Shown here one piece after another: positions 37,101 to 44,258 of a DNA stretch of 64,000 bases. How positions within the stretch are numbered: position 1 is the stretch's first letter; every line of letters begins with the position of its first letter. The notes under the pieces are model-generated. The model did no database searches and had not been told where the DNA came from. It saw only the letters and a list, made by a program, of their open reading frames with translations. The position numbers were made by a program, and so were the translations under genes. The stretch comes from Caballeronia calidae (GTDB lineage Bacteria > Pseudomonadota > Gammaproteobacteria > Burkholderiales > Burkholderiaceae): positions 42,539 through 106,538 of the forward strand of contig NZ_FCOX02000031.1 in the NCBI RefSeq assembly GCF_900044055.2. The letters run 5' to 3'.

Positions 37101-40100
37101 TGCATCATGCGCGAGCGTATCGGCATCGAACATTCGCGCGTTGCCGAGTGCTCGAGGCGCGTTGCCGTCCTTCTTTGCGATGAGCGCGAGACGTGCGCCG
37201 CATGCTTCGATCGCGGCGTCCAGGCGCGCTTGCGGCATCGCAGGATCGAGCGAAACCACGTACGCACCCGACTTCATCGCGCCGATCAACGCGACGACGA
37301 AGCCCGCGGAACGCTCGATGCAGACGGCGACCGCTCGCTCCGCCCCCGCGCCCTGCTGACGTAACGCGAGCGCGATGCGGTTCGATGCATCGTCGAACTC
37401 GGCGAAACTGAGTTGCGTGTGCGCGTCGGCGAGCGCGATGCGATGCGGCGTAGCGCTCGCATGCTGAGCGATCAGCGCGAGGACGTCGTTGGCGTGGAAG
37501 GTAAGCGCACGGCCTCGTTGCCATTCGCTCTGTGCCGTGCAGTTCAGCGATGCAATCGGGCGCGATGGATCGCGCACCGCATCGGCGACGAGTGTCGCGA
37601 AGCTCGCGAGCCACGCGTGTGCCGTTGCGTCGTCGATGCAATCGAGCGCATGCGCCGCGACGAGTTCGATGCCGCGCGCATCGTCGATGAAGTCGATCGC
37701 GAGATCGAAGCGCGCCGCAAGGTCAGGACCGGGCTTCGCGATCGCCGATGCATCCGGCAACGTCGCCTTAAATTCCGCATCGAATTGCTGAGCGAACTTC
37801 ACGCGCAGCCATTCGTCGCCGCGCGCGACGGGCGGCTTCACGGCATCGAGCACGCGATCGAAGGGCACGTCCTGATGCGCGAATGCCGCGAGCGCATCGG
37901 CGCGCACTTCATCGAGCAATGCGGAGAAGCTCCGATGCACATCGACGCGCGCACGCAATGCCAATGTGTTGAGGCACAGGCCGATGAGCGACGCGGTCTC
38001 AGGCCGCTGCCGATGCGCGACCGGCACCGCGACCACGAAATCGTTTGCGCCGGTCAATCGATGCAGCCACGCATCGAACGCGGCCAGCAGCACGACGAAC
38101 GGCGATGCCTGTGCACTGCGCGCGAGCAGGCGCAATGCGTTCGATGTATCGACGGACAAGCGCAGCGACACGCGTCCACCGCGATGATCGCGTTCAGCGG
38201 GACGCGCGCGGTCATAGGGAAGCGCGAGCGGCGTGGGCGCCGCGCGCAGCGCTTCACGCCAGTAAGCAAGCTGACGCTCGCCCTCTTCGCTCTCAACGAG
38301 ATCGCGTTGCCATTGCGCGTAGTCCGCGTACTGGATCGGCAACGCGGGCAGCGATGGCGCGTTGCCCCGCGCATACGCCGAATAAGCGTGCGCGAGTTCA
38401 TCGAAGACGATGCGCGAGCTATAGCCATCCGTGATGGCGTGATGCGCCGTCAGCATCAGCCGATGCGATGCAGCGTCGAACGAGACGAGCGTCGCGCGCA
38501 ACAGCGGACCGTTGGACAGATCGAACGCGTCGCTTGCATGACGTTGCGCGAGCGCGTCGGCATCGTCGGTTGCATCGAGGTGCACGCGTTCCATCGTCAC
38601 CGGCAAGGACGCGTGAATGCGCTGCATGACGATGCCGTCCTCGTTTTCGACGAGCGTCGTGCGCCAAGCCTCGTGACGCTCGATCACATGATCGAGCGCG
38701 CGTTGCAGCGCGTTTGCATCGAGTGTGCCGCTGATGTCCCAATGGCCCGCGATGTGATAGGCCGCACTCGCGTCGCGCGTTTGCGCGAGCACCCAGAAGC
38801 GCTGCTGCGCGAACGATGCGGGTCGGTCGATATGACGCGCGTTCGCCGATGCCGTGCGCTTCACGATCGACACGCCGCGCGTTTCCTTCTCACTCGCGTC
38901 GATCAACGCGCTCAGCGCGTCGAGCGATGGATCGTCGAAGATCGCGTCGAGGCGCAGATTCACGCACCAGTCGATGCGAATGGCCGCTTGCAGTTGCATC
39001 GCCGCGAGCGAATCGCCGCCGCGTTCGAAGAAGCGATCCGTTCTGCCGATGGGCGCGGCATCGTCGAGAATGCGCTGCCAGGTCTGGGCAAGACGGCGCT
39101 CGGTATCGGTGGCGGGCTCGATGTGATCCGCGTCATGCCGTGCCGATATCGAAGCCGCTTGCGCCTTCAGTGCATCGCGGTCGAGCTTGCCGTTCAGCGT
39201 ATAAGGCAGGCGCGCAACGCGCACATAGCGATGCGGCAGCCACGCCGCGGGCAATCGTTCCGAGAGATACGTCTTCAAGGCGGCATCGTTCGCGGCTTCA
39301 TCGGCGATAGCGAAGCAGGCGGTTAATTGTGTGCGGCCGTTCGTCGAATCGGCGAGCACGGCTGCATCATGAACCGATGGATGCGCGCGCAGGCACGCCG
39401 CGATTTCCGCGGGCTCGACACGCACGCCGCGAACCTGCACCTGATCGTCGATGCGGCCGAGATAATCGTAGACGCCATCGGCACGTTCGCGTGCGAGATC
39501 GCCCGTGCGATAGATGCGCGCGCCCGGCTCGCCCGAAGCATCGGGCACGAAGCGCTCGGCCGTCAGCGCCGCGCGTCCGTGATAACCGCGCGCGATGCAC
39601 GCACCGCCGAGCAACAGTTCACCTTCTTCGATGCGCGCGACACGCGGCCCGATCACGCGTCCGATGGGCAACGACGCGTAGGGATCGGCATCGTTCAGAT
39701 CGGGTGTGACGTGCGGCTCGACAGGCCAGAGCATCGGCGAGATGACGGCTTCGGTCGGCCCGTAACCGTTGATGAGACGCTGCGCCGCGAACACACGGCG
39801 CACGCGCGCGAACGCTTCGCGCGACAGCGCTTCGCCGCCGAACGCGAGCACGCGCAGCGATGCGGGCACGCCTTCGCGCTCGGCAACGGCCGCGAACTCG
39901 CGCAGATAAGCCGGCGGAAACGCCGCGACGTTCACGCCCTCGCGCTCGATCAGCGCATGCGCCGCCTCGGGCGCGAACGGCGGCGGCGCCGTGATGACGA
40001 CGCGCGCGCCCACCGCGAGCGGCGCGAGCCAGCATTCGTGCGCGGCATCGAAATTGACCGACGCGAAGTGCAGCAGGCTATCGCCCTCGCCGATGCCAAG

Positions 40101-40658
40101 CGCCGTCGCGAGCGCATCGCAATGCGCGGCGAGCGGACCGTGCTCGACGACGACGGCTTTGGGCGTGCCCGTCGAGCCCGAGGTGTAGATCATGTATGCG
40201 GCCGCGCGCGGATGCACGGGTGCTTCGTCATCGAACGAGGGCGCATCGCCCGAATCATTCCGTATCTCGAAGCACAGGTTGAAGCGGGCACGCATCGCAT
40301 CGTCGGCGCCTGCATCGACGATGCCGTGCGCGAGATTCGCATCGTTCGCGATCCAGTCGAGGCGCGCGGCAGGATGATGCGGATCGAGCGGCACGAAGAC
40401 GCCGCCCGCTTTCAGCACGGCAAGGAGCGCGACGAACAGTTCGCAAGAACGCTCGACGCATACGCCGACGCGCACTTCCGCACCGACGCCTGCCGCACGC
40501 AGTTGCGCCGCGAGACGCGACGCGCGGGCATCGAGTTCGCCGCGTGTGAGACACGCATCGTCATGGGCATCGAATGCGAGCGCGGCCGCTTCGGGTCGAA
40601 GGCGCGCGAGGGCTTTGATACGAAGATGCAGCGCGGTCGGGAAACTCGTCATCGGCAT
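31116..40658 (-). CDS. orbI: Siderophore NRPS, A-T-C-A-T-E-C-A-T (OrbI/MbaA type)
   Basis: A 3180-residue synthetase for the first three residues. Order (approximate residues): A1 10-510, T1 520-585 (FFERGGDSL), C1 610-1050 (HHAITDG), A2 1065-1555, T2 1565-1630 (FFELGGDSI), epimerase 1660-2090 (HHLIVDGVSWR), C2 2115-2550 (HHLLLDG), A3 2575-3060, T3 3080-3145 (FFALGGHSL). Pocket residues by eye: A1 D-A-E-A-A-G-G-I-S-K (hydroxyornithine by context), A2 D-L-T-K-V-G-H-V-G-K (Asp), A3 D-V-W-H-I-S-L-I-D-K (Ser). The epimerase would give D-Asp. It starts directly with an A domain, as in ornibactin assembly. ATG 40658 has AAGGA. An OrbS-type promoter lies at 40742-40766. Confidence 0.95.
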   Translation of the reverse strand: MPMTSFPTALHLRIKALARLRPEAAALAFDAHDDACLTRGELDARASRLAAQLRAAGVGAEVRVGVCVERSCELFVALLAVLKAGGVFVPLDPHHPAARLDWIANDANLAHGIVDAGADDAMRARFNLCFEIRNDSGDAPSFDDEAPVHPRAAAYMIYTSGSTGTPKAVVVEHGPLAAHCDALATALGIGEGDSLLHFASVNFDAAHECWLAPLAVGARVVITAPPPFAPEAAHALIEREGVNVAAFPPAYLREFAAVAEREGVPASLRVLAFGGEALSREAFARVRRVFAAQRLINGYGPTEAVISPMLWPVEPHVTPDLNDADPYASLPIGRVIGPRVARIEEGELLLGGACIARGYHGRAALTAERFVPDASGEPGARIYRTGDLARERADGVYDYLGRIDDQVQVRGVRVEPAEIAACLRAHPSVHDAAVLADSTNGRTQLTACFAIADEAANDAALKTYLSERLPAAWLPHRYVRVARLPYTLNGKLDRDALKAQAASISARHDADHIEPATDTERRLAQTWQRILDDAAPIGRTDRFFERGGDSLAAMQLQAAIRIDWCVNLRLDAIFDDPSLDALSALIDASEKETRGVSIVKRTASANARHIDRPASFAQQRFWVLAQTRDASAAYHIAGHWDISGTLDANALQRALDHVIERHEAWRTTLVENEDGIVMQRIHASLPVTMERVHLDATDDADALAQRHASDAFDLSNGPLLRATLVSFDAASHRLMLTAHHAITDGYSSRIVFDELAHAYSAYARGNAPSLPALPIQYADYAQWQRDLVESEEGERQLAYWREALRAAPTPLALPYDRARPAERDHRGGRVSLRLSVDTSNALRLLARSAQASPFVVLLAAFDAWLHRLTGANDFVVAVPVAHRQRPETASLIGLCLNTLALRARVDVHRSFSALLDEVRADALAAFAHQDVPFDRVLDAVKPPVARGDEWLRVKFAQQFDAEFKATLPDASAIAKPGPDLAARFDLAIDFIDDARGIELVAAHALDCIDDATAHAWLASFATLVADAVRDPSRPIASLNCTAQSEWQRGRALTFHANDVLALIAQHASATPHRIALADAHTQLSFAEFDDASNRIALALRQQGAGAERAVAVCIERSAGFVVALIGAMKSGAYVVSLDPAMPQARLDAAIEACGARLALIAKKDGNAPRALGNARMFDADTLAHDASLANAAAQRLQPAPEQTAYVIFTSGSTGTPKGVAVPHRALADYVQGLLDELTFAPGASMAMVSTVAADLGHTTLFGALCSGRTLHLLPAQCAFDPDRFAAEMRARDVGVLKIVPSHLHALLEAQHPADVLPSHALVTGGELLPWTLVDRVKRLKPACRVINHYGPTEATVGALACEASAFNDDERSSQGAPLGRPLPNAQAYVFDAAGACVPPGGIGELYLGGPGVARGYLGRAAATAERFVPHPFARGERLYRTGDRVRLLADGRIVFLGRLDDQVKIRGYRVEPGEVSAALRAIEGVVQAETLPIDRDGRIQLASFVSGSGNNEATLRDALAARLPDYMVPATIFLLDALPVTANGKIDRAALRDIAMKPVESAATSDAPRGDVEEAIASVWKDVLKAKHVGRDDNFFELGGDSILVLQVIARLRKRGLRATPKQVFDNATVAQLALIARPIDTTEAKAPAIVAKQTEQETTLTPAQLRFFALDIPQRGHWNQSIEFDTRAPFDLDTFARAFDALLTHHEIFRQRFERDPAANTWRIVHAQKAFDTLPLATVIASDETEALAHFDAIQRTLDISRGPLACALAASLPDGRTTLYLAIHHLIVDGVSWRILLDDLQSAYRAAETRGIASLTRTGASAAQWAARLAKAARDPLSPFAGEADYWTTMLASGDDLRLDHPHAKATNADATVIEQTLDAAFTEANAAYRTQTVEVLIAALAHAIGVTCRIELEGHGREPLFDDIDASRTLGWLTSHYPVTLPVEASPIETLAATKDTLRAVPHKGLGFGVLRHYGDDATRIALEALHRPRVTFNYLGQFDSHGTRDAAFTPRFGGAGCERDPAGPLGNALAIHAYVDGNDERKLKLHWVYGSTQFERATIEALVRRFEHALADIVTACAARIEQKGAGATPGDFPLARDGGLTQAALERMTFDMRGVADIYPLAPMQQGILFHSLFAPEQSTYVNQLAATLIAPDIDRLRAAFDAAVPRHDILRTSFTHDEAAPMQIVHRQARMPFDVLDWRDRTDASTSFEAWLAEDRACGFDLASPPLMRVTLIRLTGDEWRIVWTRHHLLLDGWSTARMFADVLRDYIEPPRAQPFATQAKTHYRDFIAWLAARDVQADEAFWLERLARLDEPTRIAQREASEQPSLDDHRTWRATLDAATTARLTHTARRLRVTLNTLVQGAWALALQRMTHRTSIAFGATVAGRPDALAGIDDVLGLFINTIPVITTPLPQRAVSAWLRELQADNAAANEHAHTPLADIQRWAGQGGGELFDTLVVFENYPVDEAWAGRDARALDMRELRNIEATDFALTVVVEARESIVIDYGYDAARLDESRVAAMHRALSACLDAFAANADAPLGTVSLADDTARFNTTAHAWSDAQSAPLHRQFERMAKAAPDAIALEMNAGNGASNRMTYGELNERADRVAAALVAAGAAPDTAVALCVERSFEMVVALFGVLKAGAAYLPVDPEYPAERIAYLLDDAKPAIVLTQAHLLERVEAVASTARVFDINALMQSDASLATPIDVADAQLAYLIYTSGSTGKPKGAGNTHGALANRIAWMQDAYRLTSDDVVLHKTPFGFDVSVWEFVWPLATGAKLAIAAPGDHRDPARLVATIEAHRVSTLHFVPSMLAAFLAHIDEFGEAARCASIERIIASGEALAPELVARVARLLPDARLYNLYGPTEAAIDVSHWTCGASDIEAPSVPIGYPIANLQLHVLDAAMHPVPIGGIGELYLGGAGLARGYLGRAALTAERFVPDPFVAGGRLYRTGDLARRRDDGALDYLGRIDTQVKLRGQRIEPGEIEALLRAQPNVRDAVVILRDERLIGYIACAAPDTFDEAAVLKSLQMQLPVYMVPAHVIALDALPVTPNGKCDRNALPAPTRRQKTIEAPRTPTERELAAIWQRVLHIEAIGRDDDFFALGGHSLLATQANAQANLHWSITLPLRTIFDERTLARCAAAIDSALARRDAAGGAQDAASAIDALLDELETQ

Positions 40659-40741
40659 GAAATTCCTTCGGGGTTCTGGCCGCGCCGGAAAGAGCTGCAG
40701 CATGAACGGGGCGCCGCTGGAAATGCGGCTTCACTCGGGAT

Positions 40742-40766
40742 GACGATTCGCGCGAAAAAATTTTTA
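40742..40766 (-). promoter_or_regulatory. OrbS-type ECF promoter for the orbI operon
   Basis: On the minus strand TAAA (40766-40763), 17 nt, then CGTC (40745-40742). This matches the TAAA / CGTC elements described for PvdS- and OrbS-dependent promoters. It points at orbI, with the start codon 84 bp downstream. The same pair with the same 17-nt spacing occurs before orbE and orbH. Confidence 0.75.
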
Positions 40767-40781
40767 CCGCTTTTCATGCGC

Positions 40782-40806
40782 TAAAGATTCGGCGTGCTGA
40801 AACGTC
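40782..40806 (+). promoter_or_regulatory. OrbS-type ECF promoter for orbE
   Basis: Plus strand TAAA (40782-40785), 17 nt, CGTC (40803-40806), pointing at the exporter gene whose ATG is 55 bp downstream. It lies back-to-back with the orbI promoter, only 15 bp between the two -35 elements, so one sigma factor would fire synthesis and export together. Confidence 0.75.
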
Positions 40807-40860
40807 TGTTTCTAGAGGCGCACTCGGCGCCGTCTTCCCGACTACAGCGATGCCTTGCCA

Positions 40861-42603
40861 ATGACTGCTATCAACGAGCCTTTAGACTTTTCCGCCGGAC
40901 AGAAGCCCGCGGCGCGCCTGATCCTCGCACTGCTCAAGCGTGCGCGCGGTGCGTTCGCGATCGCGCTGATCGCCTGCATCATGAACGGCATCGCGAGCGT
41001 GATGCTCGTCGCGACGCTCAATCGCGCACTGTCCGCGCCTTCATCGGCCGATGGCGCGCTCGCGTGGCGGTTCGCGTTATGCGCGGTCATCGCGTTATGC
41101 ACGCGCGTCATCTCGGGCGTGCTTTTCGCGCGGCTCTCGCAGGACACGATGGCGCAATTGCGCGAGCATGTGGCGCGGCGCGTGGCGTCGGCCGAGCTGC
41201 GCGATGTCGAGCGCATCGGCGCGGCGCCCGTGCAATCCGTCCTGACCGACGATGCCACCAACGTCTCGATGCTCTTCTTCGCGTTGCCGAACATCGTGAT
41301 GCACGGATCGATCGTGTTCGGCTGCCTCGGCTATCTCGCGTGGCTGTCGTGGCCGGTGTGCCTGCTTGCGCTCGCGGCCATCGTCACGGGATCGCTCGGC
41401 TATCACCTCGGCGACAGGCGCGCGATCGCATCGCTCGAAGCCGCGGGGCAATCGCAGGACAAGTTGTTCGGCTATCTCGGCGCGCTCTTTGCGGGCGCAA
41501 AGGAATTGAAGCTGCATCGCGCGCGCTCGCAACAATTCGTCGACGGCCAACTCGGCGCGGCGATCGGCGAGGTGCGCGATCATCGCCGTCGTGCGTTCAG
41601 CGCGTATGCGATCGGCGTCGGCTGGATCATCTTTCTGTTCTATGGGTTTCTCGGCGCGGCGGCGTTCTGGCCTTCGCTCGGCGTGCGCGCGGATGCCGCC
41701 GCGACCGCGGGCTATGTCGTCGTGTTTCTCTTCATGCTCGTGCCGCTCGATGGCCTGCTCAACAACATCCCGACGCTGAATGCGGCGCGTGTTTCGCTCG
41801 CGCGTATCGAGAAGGTGATGGCGGAGTTCGGCGGTCTGCGTGTGCCTGCGTCGGCGGTTTCATCGACGCATGATGCGGGCTTCGAAACGCTCACGATGCG
41901 CGGCATCACGCATTCGTATTTTCATGAGCGCGATGAACGCATGTTCCGTATCGGCCCGGTCGATCTGACATTCAGGCCGGGCGAGCTGGTGTTCATCGTC
42001 GGGGGCAACGGCAGCGGCAAGACCACCCTTGCCAAAGTGCTGACGGGGCTTTATGAGCCGGAGTCGGGTGTTATCGAAGTCGATGGCAAGGCTATCGGCA
42101 TGAGTGAGCGCGCGGCGTATCGCGAGCGCTTCACGGCCGTGTTCAACGATTTCCATCTGTTCGATGCCCTGCTCGGCATCGTCGATCCTGACGATGCATC
42201 GCGCGCGGCGGCCGATGAGCGCGCGAATGCGCTCGTCGCGAAGCTGGCGCTGGATCACAAGGTGAAGGTGATCGATGGCGCATTCTCCACGCGCGCTCTC
42301 TCGACCGGGCAGCGCAAGCGGCTTGCGTTGGTGGTGGCGTATCTGGAGGACCGGCCGCTTTATCTCTTCGACGAATGGGCGGCGGATCAGGACCCGGCGT
42401 TCAAGGCGGTGTTTTATGAGCAGTTGTTGCCGGAGTTGCGCGGGCGCGGGAAGACGGTGATCGTCGTTACGCACGATGACCGGTATTTTTCGATCGCGGA
42501 CCGGGTGTTGAAGCTGGAGAACGGGGTCGTGGTGAGTGAGACGCGGGGCGCGGGGGTCAGGGGCGCGGTTGTGGACGTGAAGGGGAATGGGACGGTGGGG
42601 TGA
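40861..42603 (+). CDS. orbE: Siderophore export ABC transporter (PvdE/SyrD type)
   Basis: A 580-residue fused half-transporter with six N-terminal membrane segments (about residues 20-300) and a C-terminal ATPase. Walker A is GGNGSGKTTL (about 380), the signature LSTGQRKRLA (about 480), and Walker B with D-loop LYLFDEWAADQDP (about 500). The DEWAADQDP pattern is typical of the cyclic-peptide/siderophore exporter group. It would move the peptide siderophore or its precursor out of the cytoplasm. The ATG at 40861 has a weak ribosome site. It is divergent from orbI and convergent with the binding-protein gene, ending in a hairpin. Confidence 0.9.
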   Translation: MTAINEPLDFSAGQKPAARLILALLKRARGAFAIALIACIMNGIASVMLVATLNRALSAPSSADGALAWRFALCAVIALCTRVISGVLFARLSQDTMAQLREHVARRVASAELRDVERIGAAPVQSVLTDDATNVSMLFFALPNIVMHGSIVFGCLGYLAWLSWPVCLLALAAIVTGSLGYHLGDRRAIASLEAAGQSQDKLFGYLGALFAGAKELKLHRARSQQFVDGQLGAAIGEVRDHRRRAFSAYAIGVGWIIFLFYGFLGAAAFWPSLGVRADAAATAGYVVVFLFMLVPLDGLLNNIPTLNAARVSLARIEKVMAEFGGLRVPASAVSSTHDAGFETLTMRGITHSYFHERDERMFRIGPVDLTFRPGELVFIVGGNGSGKTTLAKVLTGLYEPESGVIEVDGKAIGMSERAAYRERFTAVFNDFHLFDALLGIVDPDDASRAAADERANALVAKLALDHKVKVIDGAFSTRALSTGQRKRLALVVAYLEDRPLYLFDEWAADQDPAFKAVFYEQLLPELRGRGKTVIVVTHDDRYFSIADRVLKLENGVVVSETRGAGVRGAVVDVKGNGTVG

Positions 42604-42608
42604 AGGTG

Positions 42609-42629
42609 GGCGGGGCGTGATGCCCCGCC
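42609..42629. terminator. GC hairpin between orbE and orbB
   Basis: GGCGGGGC-GTGAT-GCCCCGCC forms a perfect 8-bp GC stem 6 bp after the orbE stop and before the convergent binding-protein gene. It is a likely bidirectional terminator although no T run follows. Confidence 0.55.
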
Positions 42630-42650
42630 GCCAAGGACCATTCGACGGCG

Positions 42651-43494
42651 CTACGGAGCAGTTCGCGGCAACGCCAGCAACTTCTCCGTAATCACATCCC
42701 CGAGCCGCAACGCCGACATCGGCCCGCCGAAACCCCAGATATTCGGCTCGACGAGCGTCACGCGCCCTTCTCTCTTCGCGGGCACGAAGCGCCAGACGGG
42801 CGAATCCAGTTTCGCCTCGACAGGCGCATCGGCGCCCGACGCGGTCACGAACAACACCGCCACATCGGGCCGCTTCAAAAAGTCCGCCGACGTCACATAC
42901 ACCGTGCCTTCGCGCGTCGGCTTCTCCGGCCACAGCTTCACGCCGAGCGCGCGCGCCACGCCCGCCGCCGTGCTGTTGCCCGTGTAAGCCCAATAGCGAT
43001 CGGGCAAGCCGAGTTCCTGCAAGAGCGCGAAGCGCGTGCCCGACAAACCCGCCTCCCGCAAACGCGCCGCATCGCGGGCCAGGCCCGCATCGAGCTTCGC
43101 ATCGGCATCGCGTGCCTGTTGCTCGCGTCCCGTCATGCAGGCGATCGTGTGAAAGATGCTGCGCGTCCATTCGAGCTGCGTGCGCGCGCCGTCGCCGTTG
43201 CCGTTCGCGACATCCGGGCTGAACTGAAACAGCACCGTCGGCGCAATGCGGTCGGCCATCGTAATACTCGGGATCGACCACGCCGACGGGCGTCAGGTCG
43301 AGCGCCGCCACATCCTCCGCGAACATGAATTCGAGTACGACGATGCGCTTCGGATGCACGGGCATCGTCTTGCTGAACTGCGAGACGGTCGGGTTGCCCG
43401 CGAGCGGCGCGCACGCGTTCGCATCGCCGGCGAGCGCGTTGCGCGCGGCGAACGCGAAGCACACACAGGCGGCAAGCGAAAGCGCGCGCTTCAC
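42651..43494 (-). pseudogene. orbB: Periplasmic siderophore-binding protein, deleted and frameshifted
   Basis: The 5' part from GTG 43494 encodes a signal peptide (LSLAACVCFAFAARNALA) and a binding-protein start (PKRIVVLEFMFAEDVAAL, then VGVVDPEYY). At about 43260 the frame shifts, and the rest continues as DRIAPTVLFQFSPDVANG through GPMSALRLGDVITEKLLALP to 42651. Family members carry roughly 45-50 residues between these blocks (the stretch with PSLEAIAALKPDLI), which are absent here, so an internal deletion that is not a multiple of three is the simplest reading. The gene sits at the end of the orbH-G-C-D-F operon, its GTG overlapping the orbF stop as GTGA. Loss would impair periplasmic ferri-siderophore capture unless another binding protein substitutes. 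Confidence 0.8.
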
Positions 43495-44258
43495 CGGATG
43501 GCGTCCTGCAACGCGAGTTCGTCGTCGCGCATCGTCAAAAGCAGCGGGCAGCTTGCGCACAGTTGCGTCTCTCCGGGAATTTCATAGCGCACGCAGCATA
43601 CGCGGCGCGCGCGAAACGGGCTGGGCAAGAGCGGCGAACGCGGCGTCGTGTCGCGTATCGGCGTGCGCAGCGGGTTCGCATCGTCGGGGCGAAAGAGCCA
43701 TTCGGCGTCGATGTCTTCATCACTCACATTCGACGGGCAACTCGCCAGCAAGTAATCCAGCAGATTGCCCGCGTTGCTCCACAGCACGCGCGGCGCGATC
43801 TTCGTCATGCCCGCGATCATGCCGATCACGCTATCCAGATGCGCGATGAGGCCCGCATAACGCAGCGCGGGATCGGCTGCGGGCGCGCGCAATGCGTCGG
43901 CGTCGAAATGAAGCGCGGCGGGCATGCCTTCTTTCAGCACGAGCCAGGTGCGCTCGGGCGACATATCGAGCGGACGTCCGAGCAGCCGCGCCGCCGCCAC
44001 GCCCGCAGGCGCTGCAAGGCCGAAGTAGTACTTGCTCCACTGCGACAGCAACGCGCGCGCATGCAGTCCGGCATCGCCGCCATACAGCGCGGTCATCGCG
44101 GCGAGCAAAACGTCGCGGTGTGCGTGCAACGATGTCAGCGGGATGCACAGGGTATCGTCGCCGAAGGATTCGCAAGGCGTGCCGAGCCACACGTTCTGCA
44201 GATACGGCGCAAGCGCGGCCGGCGCGAACTCCGCGAAGCTGCGCGCTCGATGCATCAT
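43491..44258 (-). CDS. orbF: Ferric-siderophore reductase, FhuF family
   Basis: A 255-residue FhuF-type protein. The C-terminal cysteine motif CC-x10-C-x2-C (VCCVRYEIPGETQLCASC) binds a [2Fe-2S] cluster used to reduce Fe(III) in the siderophore after uptake. The N-terminal two-thirds is the helical FhuF region (SQWSKYYFGLAAPAGVAAARLLG). The start ATG 44258 overlaps the orbD stop as ATGA, and its own stop overlaps the binding-protein GTG start, so translation is coupled along the operon. The frame upstream of 44258 is a shadow inside orbD. Confidence 0.88.
   Translation of the reverse strand: MMHRARSFAEFAPAALAPYLQNVWLGTPCESFGDDTLCIPLTSLHAHRDVLLAAMTALYGGDAGLHARALLSQWSKYYFGLAAPAGVAAARLLGRPLDMSPERTWLVLKEGMPAALHFDADALRAPAADPALRYAGLIAHLDSVIGMIAGMTKIAPRVLWSNAGNLLDYLLASCPSNVSDEDIDAEWLFRPDDANPLRTPIRDTTPRSPLLPSPFRARRVCCVRYEIPGETQLCASCPLLLTMRDDELALQDAIR

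Noticed and set aside
41860..43560. A 566-aa minus-strand ORF spanning the orbB 5' end and antisense orbE
   Set aside because: Only its first about 80 residues resemble a binding protein; the rest is antisense to orbE and comes from the frameshift.
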